A stretch of 20,733 nucleotides of DNA from JACVRX01 sp035697245 (GTDB lineage: Bacteria > Actinomycetota > Actinomycetes > Jiangellales > Jiangellaceae). Each line of letters starts with the position of its first letter. The first letter of the stretch is position 1. The notes beneath the pieces were generated by a model. That model was not told the origin of the DNA and searched no databases. It saw only the letters and a program-made list of their open reading frames with translations. The stretch is taken from NCBI GenBank assembly GCA_035697245.1, contig DASSDH010000102.1:1-20733 (forward strand). The letters run 5' to 3'. This document shows, piece by piece, positions 1-7,485 of this stretch. Made by a program: the position numbers and the translations under genes.

Positions 1-521
1 GTCGCTCTCAGTGGACCGGCGTCCACGGGGTGGAATCCCATATCCCGCGCTATCGCGAACACCATGTCCTTCGCTTCCGGGTCGTCGCCGGCGATCAACA
101 CCGACGCGGCTATCCCGCCCACCGCTGGATCCGTCAGATGCCTCGCGTGGACGTGGTTCCAGCCCTTGAACACCCTCGCGCTCGGCAGTCGTTGCTGGAT
201 CGCCTCGGCCGTCGAGCTCCCCTTCAGCGCTTCTCGTTCACGCTTGTTGTACGGGTAGGACACATCGACCACGACGGTCCCCGGCAGGTCGCCCAGCTGC
301 CCAAGCGTCTCCTCCATCGCCTGCCATGGCACAGTCAAGATGACGACGTCGGCGTCCGCCGCGGCATCCGCATAAGTCGCACCGCGGGCGGCGCCGGTCT
401 TCGATGCGGTCGCGGCCGCCCGGTCAGGATTCCGCGAACCAACGACGACCTCGTGCGTCGGAACAAGGGCCTGGGTAAACCCTCGACCCATCTTCCCGGT
501 ACCGATGACGGCGATCCTCAC
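1..521 (-). CDS. F420-dependent NADP oxidoreductase-like protein (C-terminus cut by window edge)
   Basis: The minus-strand frame reads from a GTG at 521 to the left edge without a stop, giving about 173 visible residues. The N-terminus is VRIAVIGTGKMGRG, a Rossmann dinucleotide loop (GxGxMG). It is followed by GSRNP, a typical NADP 2'-phosphate recognition segment, then VVILTVPWQAMEE and VVVDVSYPYN, and a later FKGWNHVHARH segment where the family has KAFN. This pattern fits the family of NADPH:F420 reductases and related oxidoreductases, which move hydride between NADP and coenzyme F420. Members with other cofactors exist, so the F420 role is inferred from family resemblance. The GTG is preceded by GGGAG six bases upstream, which supports the start. 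It faces away from the gene-poor stretch that follows. Confidence 0.85.
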   Translation of the reverse strand, partial: MRIAVIGTGKMGRGFTQALVPTHEVVVGSRNPDRAAATASKTGAARGATYADAAADADVVILTVPWQAMEETLGQLGDLPGTVVVDVSYPYNKREREALKGSSTAEAIQQRLPSARVFKGWNHVHARHLTDPAVGGIAASVLIAGDDPEAKDMVFAIARDMGFHPVDAGPLRA

Positions 522-665
522 GTCTCGCTCCCAGCCGGCAGCTCATCTACCGTCCGCCGACTCAAATCACTGTGTGGAAGGCGTCGTATCGCCGAGTCCA
601 TCACACGTGAAAGGCGATGGCCACGGCATGGAACCTACCTACACTCAGGGCGCACGGCCGCTGAC

Positions 666-713
666 GCGGCTGGTGGCTGCAGCTATCCCTGCGAAGCTGT
701 AGCCGCCAGCCGC
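666..713 (+). other. Long inverted repeat, 19-bp hairpin
   Basis: Bases 666-684 pair with 695-713, leaving a 10-base loop (685-694). Seventeen pairs are Watson-Crick. The other two (674/705 and 679/700) are T-G, so they are G.U wobbles in a plus-strand transcript but A.C mismatches in a minus-strand one. The fold is therefore unbroken only in plus-strand RNA. No T-run follows, so it is not a standard intrinsic terminator. It could be a small RNA, an operator or a remnant of a mobile element end. Confidence 0.55.
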
Positions 714-911
714 TCCCCAAGGATTGGCGGGACGAGTTGTCGCCAGGCACGTGGGTGATTGCCTGCCCCTCCGCTCAACTCGACGTGTTCCGCCCATCCG
801 TCGGCCGCGCGGCGCATGCCTGGTGACATGGCCCTTCCGTCCGCGGCCGAATAAGGGCCTGCCGGGGTCTGGAGCAAGCGAATCGATTGGACCACAACTA
901 TCGTTGCTGCG

Positions 912-1151
912 CGAGTACGACCGGCTAGACATCGAGAACGGCCCATGTGACCTTGCCCCGGTCATTGGCAGGGAGAATGCCCCAAGCCCGGGAGAACGCT
1001 TCCACGAGAAGAAGCCCGCGCTCACCCCCGCTCCCGACACTGACAGGTAGTCGACACAACCCCGGCACAGCCGCTCTATCGCGTGTCGGTCGTCGCCCGC
1101 GTCGCTCAGAAACCGATGCAACCTGTCGGACCGGCCATCGGCACTGTTCAC
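912..1151 (-). pseudogene. Degenerate GAF-domain regulator fragment (possible GAF/ANTAR relict)
   Basis: In the minus frame a GTG at 1151 lies directly after AGGAGG. The translation includes AIERLCRGCVDYLSVSGAGVS (about residues 25-44 from that GTG), which strongly resembles the first helix and strand of GAF domains in actinobacterial GAF/ANTAR transcription antiterminators. In these proteins, 'LCRGCVDLLGVSGAGV'-type segments are typical. About ten residues later GAFSLPMTGAR resembles the late GAF strand (AFPL...G..RLG). The roughly 60 residues normally between them are missing, and the downstream sequence becomes Arg/Pro-rich with no ANTAR domain. I infer an internally deleted, frameshifted relict. 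The AGGAGG is too close to this GTG to be a good ribosome site, consistent with decay. Confidence 0.4.
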
Positions 1152-1440
1152 CCTCCTGATCGCACGGCAGCTCGATTTGTCATCGCACGCCTCCCGTCGG
1201 GGCCGCACCGACTGGCCCGCCAACCGATCACCAAGGTCTCAGCGCCGACCGAGCCGTCACCTCGCACAATGCGCGCCGCGTCGCTCGGCGCTGGTGTCGT
1301 CAGGTCCCACCGTCCGGGAGGCTGTCGCCACGCGACGGCGGCATCAGGCCCCCGATCCGGTCTCGGTACGGGGCGGACATAAGGAGCCGACCAAGGACGG
1401 CGACCGACCCGCAGTGGCTTGCGCTTTCCTACGTTATATC

Positions 1441-3507
1441 TCAGTCGACTGTCAGCAGCGACATCCCTTGGTGAGACTTCAGCGAGACAGCAAACGTATG
1501 CTGGCGATCGATCTCGGCAATTACCTCATCGGTGAACATGTCGATCACGGCGTCACGCGGTCTTAGGTGCTCCGACCTGACACTGCAGGCAATCGGCTGG
1601 CTCGAGAAGTTCAATAACGTGACCTGTTTTCGACCGGTGTCCAGCCGATGCACTATGGTGAGAATTGCCCGGTTGGGGACGGTCGGGACGTCCAGCTGGA
1701 CGCTAGTGGCGATGCCGTAATGGGTGCGGACGGCCAGAATGTCGCGCAGTTGTGATGCAAATGAGTTGGGGTCGGTCAGTTGGTCCGGTAGGAACCCGTA
1801 CAAGCTGGTACCGCGCGGCATCCTGGCCGGTGACTCGGTCGCCCCGGGCTGGTAGTTCATCAGGTCGTAGGCACCCCGGTGGATCCACCGGGTGTCACCG
1901 GATTCCAGTAGCCAGGAGACCTGGGAACGGTCCAGAGTCAGCATGCCGCAGAGATCCCAGCCCGAGATAGCGAACGCCCCCGGCTGCCATGCGTTGAACA
2001 TGGCCAGCAGCAGGTGGGCCTGCTTGATCTTCTCGATCTGCTCAGGTGACAGATTCGCCAGGTCTGTGTATCCGAGCGTCGCGGCGATGATCGTTGCGGT
2101 CGTCGACGCGATGCCATTCGTGGTGAAGGTGGCGTTGTACGGGGCGGCCGGGCCAGTGAGGCGGTCGATCAACTCGCTACGAATCTTCACGGCGAGCTCG
2201 CCGCCGGTCAGTTCAGCGCCGCGGAAGTGGAAGGTGTCGTCATGGTGCACGGTGGAGAAGTGCCTCAGCTCGTAGGTCATTTCATCGTGATTCTGCAGCG
2301 CATGAATGAGGCGGATCGGCTGCAGGCCGTGCTGGAGCGCGGTGTTGAGCGTGAGCCGCAAGAACTCGGTGTCGCCGGTCGCCATTGCGTGCGCGTATGC
2401 TGGGCGGTTGACGAAGTCGTAGGAGAGATCGGCACCTCGTTCCGAGGTCCTTTTGATGTCGTCAATAGCCAGGTTGAGCTCCTGAAATGTGAAGCCACCG
2501 ACTTTTCGGACCATGCTGGTGATCAGCTGGTTGACGGCCTCGGATAATGGATGTCCTTCCGACCATGCAGGGGCGCCGTCTTTGGCGCTCTTTTCCACAC
2601 CGAGGAAGCCGTTGGCGTCCAGCCGTAGTCCTCCGGCGCCGAGGTCACTAAGCGAATGGAGAGCGTCGCCAATGACCAGCCGCATGCCGGCGAACGTCGG
2701 GTCCAGCCAGTTGATCGAGGGCTGACCATCTTTGAAGTAGTGCAGGTATACCCAACGTCGTTGGATCCCGTCCGGGCCAGTGACCGGTGCCGTCGCGCTC
2801 CAGTTGGTGTCCTTGGTGCCTGGATTATGAAAGATCACCCGCTGCAACCGGCCGACAATGTATCCGGCCTTCTCCAGCTTGTCCTCGGCCTCGCAATCGA
2901 GGTTGACCGAATCCTTGCCGGGGGGCACCTCAGGCAGCAGGTGCCAGTCCACGGGTGGGATCTCCACCATGTGGTAGATCCCGGGATAGTCGCCAACGTT
3001 CATCTCCGCCAGCCGGAAGTCAGCACCCTTGCCTGTGTGCCCCGGGACAATGTCGTCGATGACGGTCCCACCATGTGCGGCCGCCACTTGGCACAGTCGG
3101 CGAAATTCCACGTCGGTCCCAAACGTCCCGTCGATCTGCATGCTTATCCGGTCGAAATGACCATCCACACTGGGGGTCATCTCCTCGCCGATAATGCCGC
3201 CGGCTCGCTTCACGGGGCCGGTGTGCACCGCGTTGATGCCGATAGCCTCGAAGGCGGCCCATAGATCGTCGTCTGCCAAAGTACTCAGGAAAGAATGACC
3301 AGGCTTTGTGATCATCGAGATGGGGTACGCGGTGAACCAGATCGAGGCATTCCTGATCGCTGCTGCCGGATTGGGGACGGCGAATGGGTGCTGCCACACG
3401 TCTCCGATGCCTGAGAACTGCCCGGCGATCGTGCTGGCGTCGGCAAGCATGGACTTCTGCTGCAGCCAGCTGATGTAGTCGTCCTCCGTCATGTTGCTCT
3501 CGCCCAC
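1441..3507 (-). CDS. GH13 family alpha-glucan enzyme, trehalose synthase/maltosyltransferase-like
   Basis: This 688-residue protein is an alpha-amylase superfamily (GH13) TIM-barrel enzyme. All three catalytic carboxylates are visible: the nucleophile D297 in GLRLDANGF, the acid/base E343 in FQELN, and D408 in QNHDE. Region I is seen around 151-159 (DDIVPGHTG). The NHDE motif and the order of segments resemble trehalose synthase (maltose alpha-glucosyltransferase, TreS) and its relatives more than plain amylases. The last 90 or so residues form the usual C-terminal beta domain. No signal peptide is present, so it is cytosolic and probably acts on maltose, trehalose or short glucans. The GTG start follows AGGAGG by four bases. 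An ATG five codons later has no better site. No maltokinase or glgE lies beside it. The exact substrate is unknown. Confidence 0.85.
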   Translation of the reverse strand: MGESNMTEDDYISWLQQKSMLADASTIAGQFSGIGDVWQHPFAVPNPAAAIRNASIWFTAYPISMITKPGHSFLSTLADDDLWAAFEAIGINAVHTGPVKRAGGIIGEEMTPSVDGHFDRISMQIDGTFGTDVEFRRLCQVAAAHGGTVIDDIVPGHTGKGADFRLAEMNVGDYPGIYHMVEIPPVDWHLLPEVPPGKDSVNLDCEAEDKLEKAGYIVGRLQRVIFHNPGTKDTNWSATAPVTGPDGIQRRWVYLHYFKDGQPSINWLDPTFAGMRLVIGDALHSLSDLGAGGLRLDANGFLGVEKSAKDGAPAWSEGHPLSEAVNQLITSMVRKVGGFTFQELNLAIDDIKRTSERGADLSYDFVNRPAYAHAMATGDTEFLRLTLNTALQHGLQPIRLIHALQNHDEMTYELRHFSTVHHDDTFHFRGAELTGGELAVKIRSELIDRLTGPAAPYNATFTTNGIASTTATIIAATLGYTDLANLSPEQIEKIKQAHLLLAMFNAWQPGAFAISGWDLCGMLTLDRSQVSWLLESGDTRWIHRGAYDLMNYQPGATESPARMPRGTSLYGFLPDQLTDPNSFASQLRDILAVRTHYGIATSVQLDVPTVPNRAILTIVHRLDTGRKQVTLLNFSSQPIACSVRSEHLRPRDAVIDMFTDEVIAEIDRQHTFAVSLKSHQGMSLLTVD

Positions 3508-3528
3508 CTGCCCTCCTGTTTTCCATCA

Positions 3529-3543
3529 CAGCCCGCGGGGCTG
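3529..3543. promoter_or_regulatory. Inverted repeat upstream of the GH13 gene
   Basis: CAGCCC and GGGCTG are separated by GCG. The repeat sits about 20 bases upstream of the GTG start of the GH13 gene, within its untranslated leader. The position suits an operator or a small leader hairpin. The short length means chance is possible. Confidence 0.3.
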
Positions 3544-3622
3544 GGCATCTATGTGCCAACGGCAATGGCAACAGTCTTCCCATGGCTGTGGGCGTCCACA
3601 CCCGAGGCGCGTCCAGCGGGTT

Positions 3623-4678
3623 TCATCGTCCTCCCGAGATCAACCGACTGCGCTGCTCGTCGCCAGGTCCGCCGTAGGGGTAGTCGGCGGGAGCAGGATC
3701 GCTAGCGGCATCGAGAACAGCGGTGTCGTCTGCATCGAGATGCATGTCGGCCGCGGCAAGGTTGTCTTTCAGCTGCTCGAGTGACCGAGCACCCAAGATC
3801 ACCGACGTGACCGCTGGCCGGTCTACCAGCCAGGACAGGGCCACCTGCGCCATTGACACCCCACGCCTCTCGGCGACGCCCCGCACCGCGTCGACCACGT
3901 CCCACGTCCGCTCCTGGGTGGATCGCCGGGAGTAGGCCTCGACCCCGCGGTCTGGGTCCTCGCCGAGCCGGGTGGCACCGACTGGTGCGGTGTCCCGCCG
4001 GTACTTGCCGGTGAGCCATCCGCCGCCCAAAGGAGACCACGGCAGCAAACCGAGGCCGGTATCGAGACAGGCGGGCACGATCTCCCACTCCACCTCGCGG
4101 ACGAGGAGGTTGTACTGCGGCTGGAGTGTGACCGGTGCTTCCAAGCCATGCTCGCGCGCGGTGCCGACGGCCTTCTGCACCTGCCAGCCGGTGTAGTTGG
4201 ACAGCCCGACATAGCGGATCTTGCCCGCGCGCACCATGCCGTCGAGTGCTCGCAAGGTTTCATCGAGCGGCGTCAACGGATCCCAGGCGTGCACCTGGTA
4301 GAGATCGATGCAGTCGACGCCGAGCCTCCGCAGCGATGCGTCTACGGCTCGCTGCAAGTGCCGGCGTGAAAGTCCGACGTCGTTCGCGTCCGGGCCGGTC
4401 GGGAACCGGCCTTTGGTCGCGATCACGACTGTGTCGCGCGCCTCAGGCGCTGTAGAGGCGAGCCAACGGCCGACGATCTCCTCCGATGCACCCCCGCTGT
4501 AGACGTCGGCCGTGTCGATCAGGTTTCCACCCGATTCGACGAATACATCCAGCTGGGCACGCGAGCCGTCCTCGTCGGTCTCCGAACCGAACGTCATGGT
4601 GCCCAGGGCGAGAGTCGAGACCGCGCAGCCGCTGTGGCCCAGCAGACGATGCTCCATGGGCCCATCTTGCCCGGTCAT
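3623..4678 (-). CDS. Aldo/keto reductase
   Basis: The 351-residue protein belongs to the aldo/keto reductase superfamily, NAD(P)H-dependent (beta/alpha)8 barrels that reduce aldehydes and ketones. The catalytic tetrad is visible: D55 and Y60 in DTADVYSGG, K89 in ATKGRF and H130 in YQVHAWDP. The C-terminal cofactor segment VILGARSLEQLKDN (the family's G.R...QL..N) is also intact. It looks like the YajO/YghZ-type subgroup. The ATG at 4678 lies six bases after the stop of the flavoprotein gene, which suggests translational coupling. An in-frame ATG at 4657 (MEHRLLGHSG) matches the usual N-terminus of the family better. Neither has a convincing Shine-Dalgarno. The substrate cannot be predicted. 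Confidence 0.9.
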   Translation of the reverse strand: MTGQDGPMEHRLLGHSGCAVSTLALGTMTFGSETDEDGSRAQLDVFVESGGNLIDTADVYSGGASEEIVGRWLASTAPEARDTVVIATKGRFPTGPDANDVGLSRRHLQRAVDASLRRLGVDCIDLYQVHAWDPLTPLDETLRALDGMVRAGKIRYVGLSNYTGWQVQKAVGTAREHGLEAPVTLQPQYNLLVREVEWEIVPACLDTGLGLLPWSPLGGGWLTGKYRRDTAPVGATRLGEDPDRGVEAYSRRSTQERTWDVVDAVRGVAERRGVSMAQVALSWLVDRPAVTSVILGARSLEQLKDNLAAADMHLDADDTAVLDAASDPAPADYPYGGPGDEQRSRLISGGR

Positions 4679-4684
4679 TCGGGA

Positions 4685-5815
4685 TTACGCGGCGCTGCGT
4701 TGCGCCGCCAGAGCCTGGCCGACGGCGCGAGCGTCCAGGCCGATGTCGCGCAGTAGCCCCGACAGCGTCACGTCAATGCCGACGAAATGCAGTCGGGGGG
4801 CGTGCGGAACGGTTTGCACCCCACGGGCGCGGGGCATGCCGCGCTCGTCCAACACCCCGAGGTGCCCGACCAGCGGCTCGAGGTTGGGCCGGAACCCGGT
4901 GGCAGAGACGACGGCATCCGGACGGACGGTCGTGCCCCCGCGAAGATGCACCGCAGCTCCGTCGAACCGCTCGATCGGCGGCACGATGCGAATTCGCCGC
5001 GACCGCACAGCGGAAACGAAGCCATGATCGAGAATCGGCAGGGTCCTGGTGCGCAGGAACTGGGTGAAACCGTCGCCCCGAGGCGACGGCAGTCCGAACT
5101 CGGTGAGGTCAGGGATCGTGACTCGGCGCAGGACGGCCGACATGGGGTTCATCACCCGCTCCGGCGCCCGCTTCAGGGCAATGCCGATCAGCTGGCTCGG
5201 CACTCCCAGGGTGTCTCGTCGGACGATGTTCGGCGGTGTTCTCACTGACAGATCGACCTGGCAGCCGACATCCGCGAGCTCGAGCGCGATGTCGGCGGCC
5301 GAGTTGCCGGCACCGACGACGAGCACCTGCCTGCCGAGGTACGGCGACGGCTCCCGATAGTCGGCCGAGTGCATCAGGGTGCCGGGGAACGAGTCTCGGC
5401 CGGGCCAGTTCGGCAGGTAGGGAATGCGGGTGTAGCCAGTGGCCACGACGACGGCGCTGCCCGACCAGGTGCTTGAAGTGGTGTGAACCCGCCAGCCGTT
5501 TGTGTCGTGATCCACGCGGGTCGCCTCGACCCCGAAATCTGGACGAATCCCGAACCGGTCGGCATAGGCGGCGAGATACTCGATCAGGTCGTCGCGGGCC
5601 ACCCACCGGCCGAACCGCCGGGGAATCGAGACACCGGGCAGGCCCGAGAGCCAACGGATGGTGTGCAGGTGCAAGCTGTCGTATCGACCGTGCCAGGCTG
5701 CACCGACGGAGTCGGATCTCTCCAGCATTACGAACGGCACCGCCAGCTGGCGAAGCGTCGCAGCGACCGCGAGGCCGGCCGGTCCGGCCCCGATGATCAC
5801 CGCCGGATCGGTCAT
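4685..5815 (-). CDS. FMO-like flavin-dependent monooxygenase / NAD(P)-binding oxidoreductase
   Basis: The protein of about 376 residues has an FAD Rossmann motif GAGPAG at residues 9-14 and a second dinucleotide motif GAGNSA at 168-173 for NADPH. Between them is FPGTLMHSADY (143-153), which fits the FxGxxxHxxxY/F fingerprint of flavin-containing monooxygenases and Baeyer-Villiger enzymes. ATGFRPNL near the C-terminus is the second FMO ATG motif. The length suits the short bacterial/YUCCA-like group. The ATG at 5815 is chosen over a GTG at 5824 because the GTG overlaps a TACGGT -10 hexamer that ends seven bases before the ATG, the spacing expected for leaderless mRNA. It is immediately followed by the aldo/keto reductase, so the two may act on the same carbonyl or hydroxylated compound (inference). 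Confidence 0.85.
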   Translation of the reverse strand: MTDPAVIIGAGPAGLAVAATLRQLAVPFVMLERSDSVGAAWHGRYDSLHLHTIRWLSGLPGVSIPRRFGRWVARDDLIEYLAAYADRFGIRPDFGVEATRVDHDTNGWRVHTTSSTWSGSAVVVATGYTRIPYLPNWPGRDSFPGTLMHSADYREPSPYLGRQVLVVGAGNSAADIALELADVGCQVDLSVRTPPNIVRRDTLGVPSQLIGIALKRAPERVMNPMSAVLRRVTIPDLTEFGLPSPRGDGFTQFLRTRTLPILDHGFVSAVRSRRIRIVPPIERFDGAAVHLRGGTTVRPDAVVSATGFRPNLEPLVGHLGVLDERGMPRARGVQTVPHAPRLHFVGIDVTLSGLLRDIGLDARAVGQALAAQRSAA

Positions 5816-5822
5816 GTATGGC

Positions 5823-5828
5823 ACCGTA
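5823..5828 (-). promoter_or_regulatory. Probable -10 element of the flavoprotein gene (leaderless)
   Basis: TACGGT on the minus strand fits TANNNT. Seven bases separate it from the ATG at 5815, so transcription would begin at or next to the start codon. No Shine-Dalgarno is present, and no clear -35 hexamer is seen. Confidence 0.5.
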
Positions 5829-5871
5829 ACCGGGTCGGCGACCAGGGGGCCTGGCAGGAGGCGTTCCGCTA

Positions 5872-6090
5872 ATGGATCCGGTCATTCGGGAGGCATTGCT
5901 GGCCATCGAACGTCGTGACTGGATTGCGGTCAAAGCCGTCCTTCACCCCTACCTGCACTGGACGGATCGCAACGGTCGAACCGTGCGGGGACGGAACAAC
6001 GTGCTCGGCTCGCTCGCCGACGCGCCACCGAGCGAGCCGCCGGCGCGTCATGAGATACGCGACGGGCAGATCTACCGCTGGTTCGAATGA
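5872..6090 (+). CDS. Small SnoaL/NTF2-like protein
   Basis: This 72-residue ORF has AGGAGG ten bases before its ATG. The sequence begins MDPVIREALLAIERRDW, an amphipathic helix. It continues with LHPYLHWTDRNGRTVRGRNNVL and ends ARHEIRDGQIYRWFE. The helix followed by a HPY.HW...G...G segment and a RDGQIYRW strand matches the core of SnoaL-like/NTF2-fold polyketide-cyclase-type proteins. It is about half the usual length of 120-140 residues, so it may be a minimal member. Whether it is catalytic cannot be said. It is divergent from the flavoprotein and converges on the DUF1345 gene, whose stop is 20 bases away. Confidence 0.65.
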   Translation: MDPVIREALLAIERRDWIAVKAVLHPYLHWTDRNGRTVRGRNNVLGSLADAPPSEPPARHEIRDGQIYRWFE

Positions 6091-6110
6091 GGGCACGGAC
6101 CGTCCCACAG

Positions 6111-6809
6111 TCAGCGAATCAGACCGGCCACGAGGTTGATGGCGCCGGCGACGATGACAACACCGAACAGGTATGCCAGCAGAGCGTGGGGGAGAACGGT
6201 CCTGCGGATCAGCGGATCACGCAGAGTGGTATCGGACACCTGGTAGGTCATGCCGATCGTGAACGCGACATAGGCGAAGTCGCGGTAACTGGGCAGCTGG
6301 GGTGCTGCTCCATTACCGAAGTCGATGCCGTCCATAGTCGATCGAAAGTGCAGGTGTGCGTAACGAAGGGTGAACACCGTATTGATTACCGCCCACGACA
6401 CGATCACGGTAAGGAAGGCGAAACCAATAAGGGCAACGCGTGTTGCGCCGGTTTCGCGGCCCGCCAAGCTCAGCGCAAAGATGACACCCGTGAGGCTCGC
6501 GGTGCTTGCACCGACGACGAGAACAGTGGCTGTGGCTGGGGTCTCGTCCTCGCGAGTGGCAATCCGTGCGACGTCGGCTCCGGTTGCTCGGAGGATGATG
6601 GGCCATACCACGCAGAGGAGTGCCAGGGCGGCAACATCCCAGCCACTGACGATGGCCAGCCCCCAGCTCATGAACGGGAGCAGCGCCACGGTCACGATGA
6701 GCCAGATGACCGTGACTGTCGCGATACGGCGCAGCGCGGTCGCGTGCCAGCCGAGCCATTGATGGTACCGAGTGGGTGCCGGGACTCGGCCAGCACCAGT
6801 TGGCGTCAT
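6111..6809 (-). CDS. DUF1345 family membrane protein
   Basis: The protein of about 232 residues is rich in hydrophobic segments: VTVIWLIVTVALLPFMSWG, then WDVAALALLCVVWPIIL, a further pair after REDE, and a last one at the C-terminus (LLAYLFGVVIVAGAINLV). The conserved segment FAYVAFTIGMTYQVSDT, followed by R..L.HALL.YLFG, is the hallmark of DUF1345 proteins, inner-membrane proteins without assigned function. The frame stays open upstream to 7037, but the ATG at 6809 has GGAGG eight bases upstream and avoids overlap with the divergent gene starting at 6886. I therefore choose the shorter form. The 76 bases to the divergent gene must hold both promoters; I could not pick out hexamers. Confidence 0.85.
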   Translation of the reverse strand: MTPTGAGRVPAPTRYHQWLGWHATALRRIATVTVIWLIVTVALLPFMSWGLAIVSGWDVAALALLCVVWPIILRATGADVARIATREDETPATATVLVVGASTASLTGVIFALSLAGRETGATRVALIGFAFLTVIVSWAVINTVFTLRYAHLHFRSTMDGIDFGNGAAPQLPSYRDFAYVAFTIGMTYQVSDTTLRDPLIRRTVLPHALLAYLFGVVIVAGAINLVAGLIR

Positions 6810-6885
6810 GTCAGCAACCTCCACAGTTGCTCGCGTCGATGGCAGACTCTGATCCACTCGTCCGGCCGGAGGGATTGCAGCACCG

Positions 6886-7485
6886 ATGGGAATCATCTCG
6901 CGCGGGTTTTCCGGGCGTCGTCGCGAGCACGATCCCAATCTGCCACCGGGCCAATACCTGACCGATGATTTTCCCGTGCTGTCCGCCGGCCCAACGCCTC
7001 GCGTGCCTCTCGACGAATGGCAGTTCACGATCACCACGGAGTCCGGTCAGCAGCATGACTGGAACTGGGCGTCGTTCACTGCGCTCCCGACCGAGCAGAT
7101 CACCGTCGACCTGCATTGTGTGACTCGATGGTCCAAGCTCGGCACGGCGTGGGAGGGGGTGTCACTGGACACCCTGTTCGCCGATGTCGAGTCAGCGGCC
7201 GACTACGCGCTCGTCCGTTCGTACGGCGGCTACACGACCAACCTCCCGGTCGACGATCTGCTCGACGGCAAGGCCTGGGTGGCGCTCCGTTACGACGATG
7301 ACGACTTGGCTCCCGCCCATGGCGGGCCCGCACGGCTGCTTGTGCCACATCTGTACCTGTGGAAGAGCGCCAAGTGGGTGCGCGGGATCGAGCTGAGCGA
7401 CGATGACGAACCAGGATTCTGGGAGAGCGCCGGGTACCACAATTACGGCGATCCTTGGCGTGAACAGCGGTACTGGGGCGAATGA
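6886..7485 (+). CDS. Sulfite oxidase-like molybdopterin-dependent oxidoreductase
   Basis: This 199-residue protein matches the oxidoreductase molybdopterin-binding (SUOX-like) domain without the dimerisation domain. The key segment is VDLHCVTRWSK, in which C78 is the expected molybdenum ligand. It is followed by GVSLDTLF, VRSYGGYTTNLP, HGGPARLLVPHLYLWKSAKWV and the C-terminal GFWESAGYHNYGDPWREQRYW, typical of the sulfite oxidase/YedY superfamily. The N-terminus has an RRR but no hydrophobic stretch after it, so there is no Tat signal and the enzyme should be cytosolic. A GGAGGG lies 12 bases before the ATG. It overlaps by ATGA the next gene, a flavin reductase that is the obvious electron partner. 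Its substrate (a sulfoxide, sulfite or another oxyanion) is unknown. Confidence 0.9.
   Translation: MGIISRGFSGRRREHDPNLPPGQYLTDDFPVLSAGPTPRVPLDEWQFTITTESGQQHDWNWASFTALPTEQITVDLHCVTRWSKLGTAWEGVSLDTLFADVESAADYALVRSYGGYTTNLPVDDLLDGKAWVALRYDDDDLAPAHGGPARLLVPHLYLWKSAKWVRGIELSDDDEPGFWESAGYHNYGDPWREQRYWGE

Larger units (their letters stand above)
522..1440. other. Gene-poor 0.9-kb stretch
   Basis: No intact gene was found between the F420-reductase-like gene and the GH13 gene. The open frames here are short or have low-complexity Arg/Ser/Pro-rich translations typical of noncoding high-GC DNA. Two things stand out and are listed separately: a 19-bp hairpin at 666-713 and a degenerate GAF-like fragment at 912-1151. 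I see nothing recognisable in 1152-1440. Confidence 0.6.

Noticed and set aside
645..1223. Intact 192-aa minus-strand gene
   Set aside because: Only a short part resembles a GAF domain; the remainder is Arg/Pro-rich and runs through the 666-713 hairpin, so it is treated as a relict.
6087..6968. 293-aa plus-strand open frame over the DUF1345 gene
   Set aside because: The opposite strand encodes recognisable membrane helices and the DUF1345 signature; this frame is a Gly/Asp/Arg-rich shadow.
6810..7037. N-terminal extension of the DUF1345 protein
   Set aside because: It overlaps the divergent molybdo-enzyme gene and is Arg/Ser-rich; the ATG at 6809 has a strong ribosome site.
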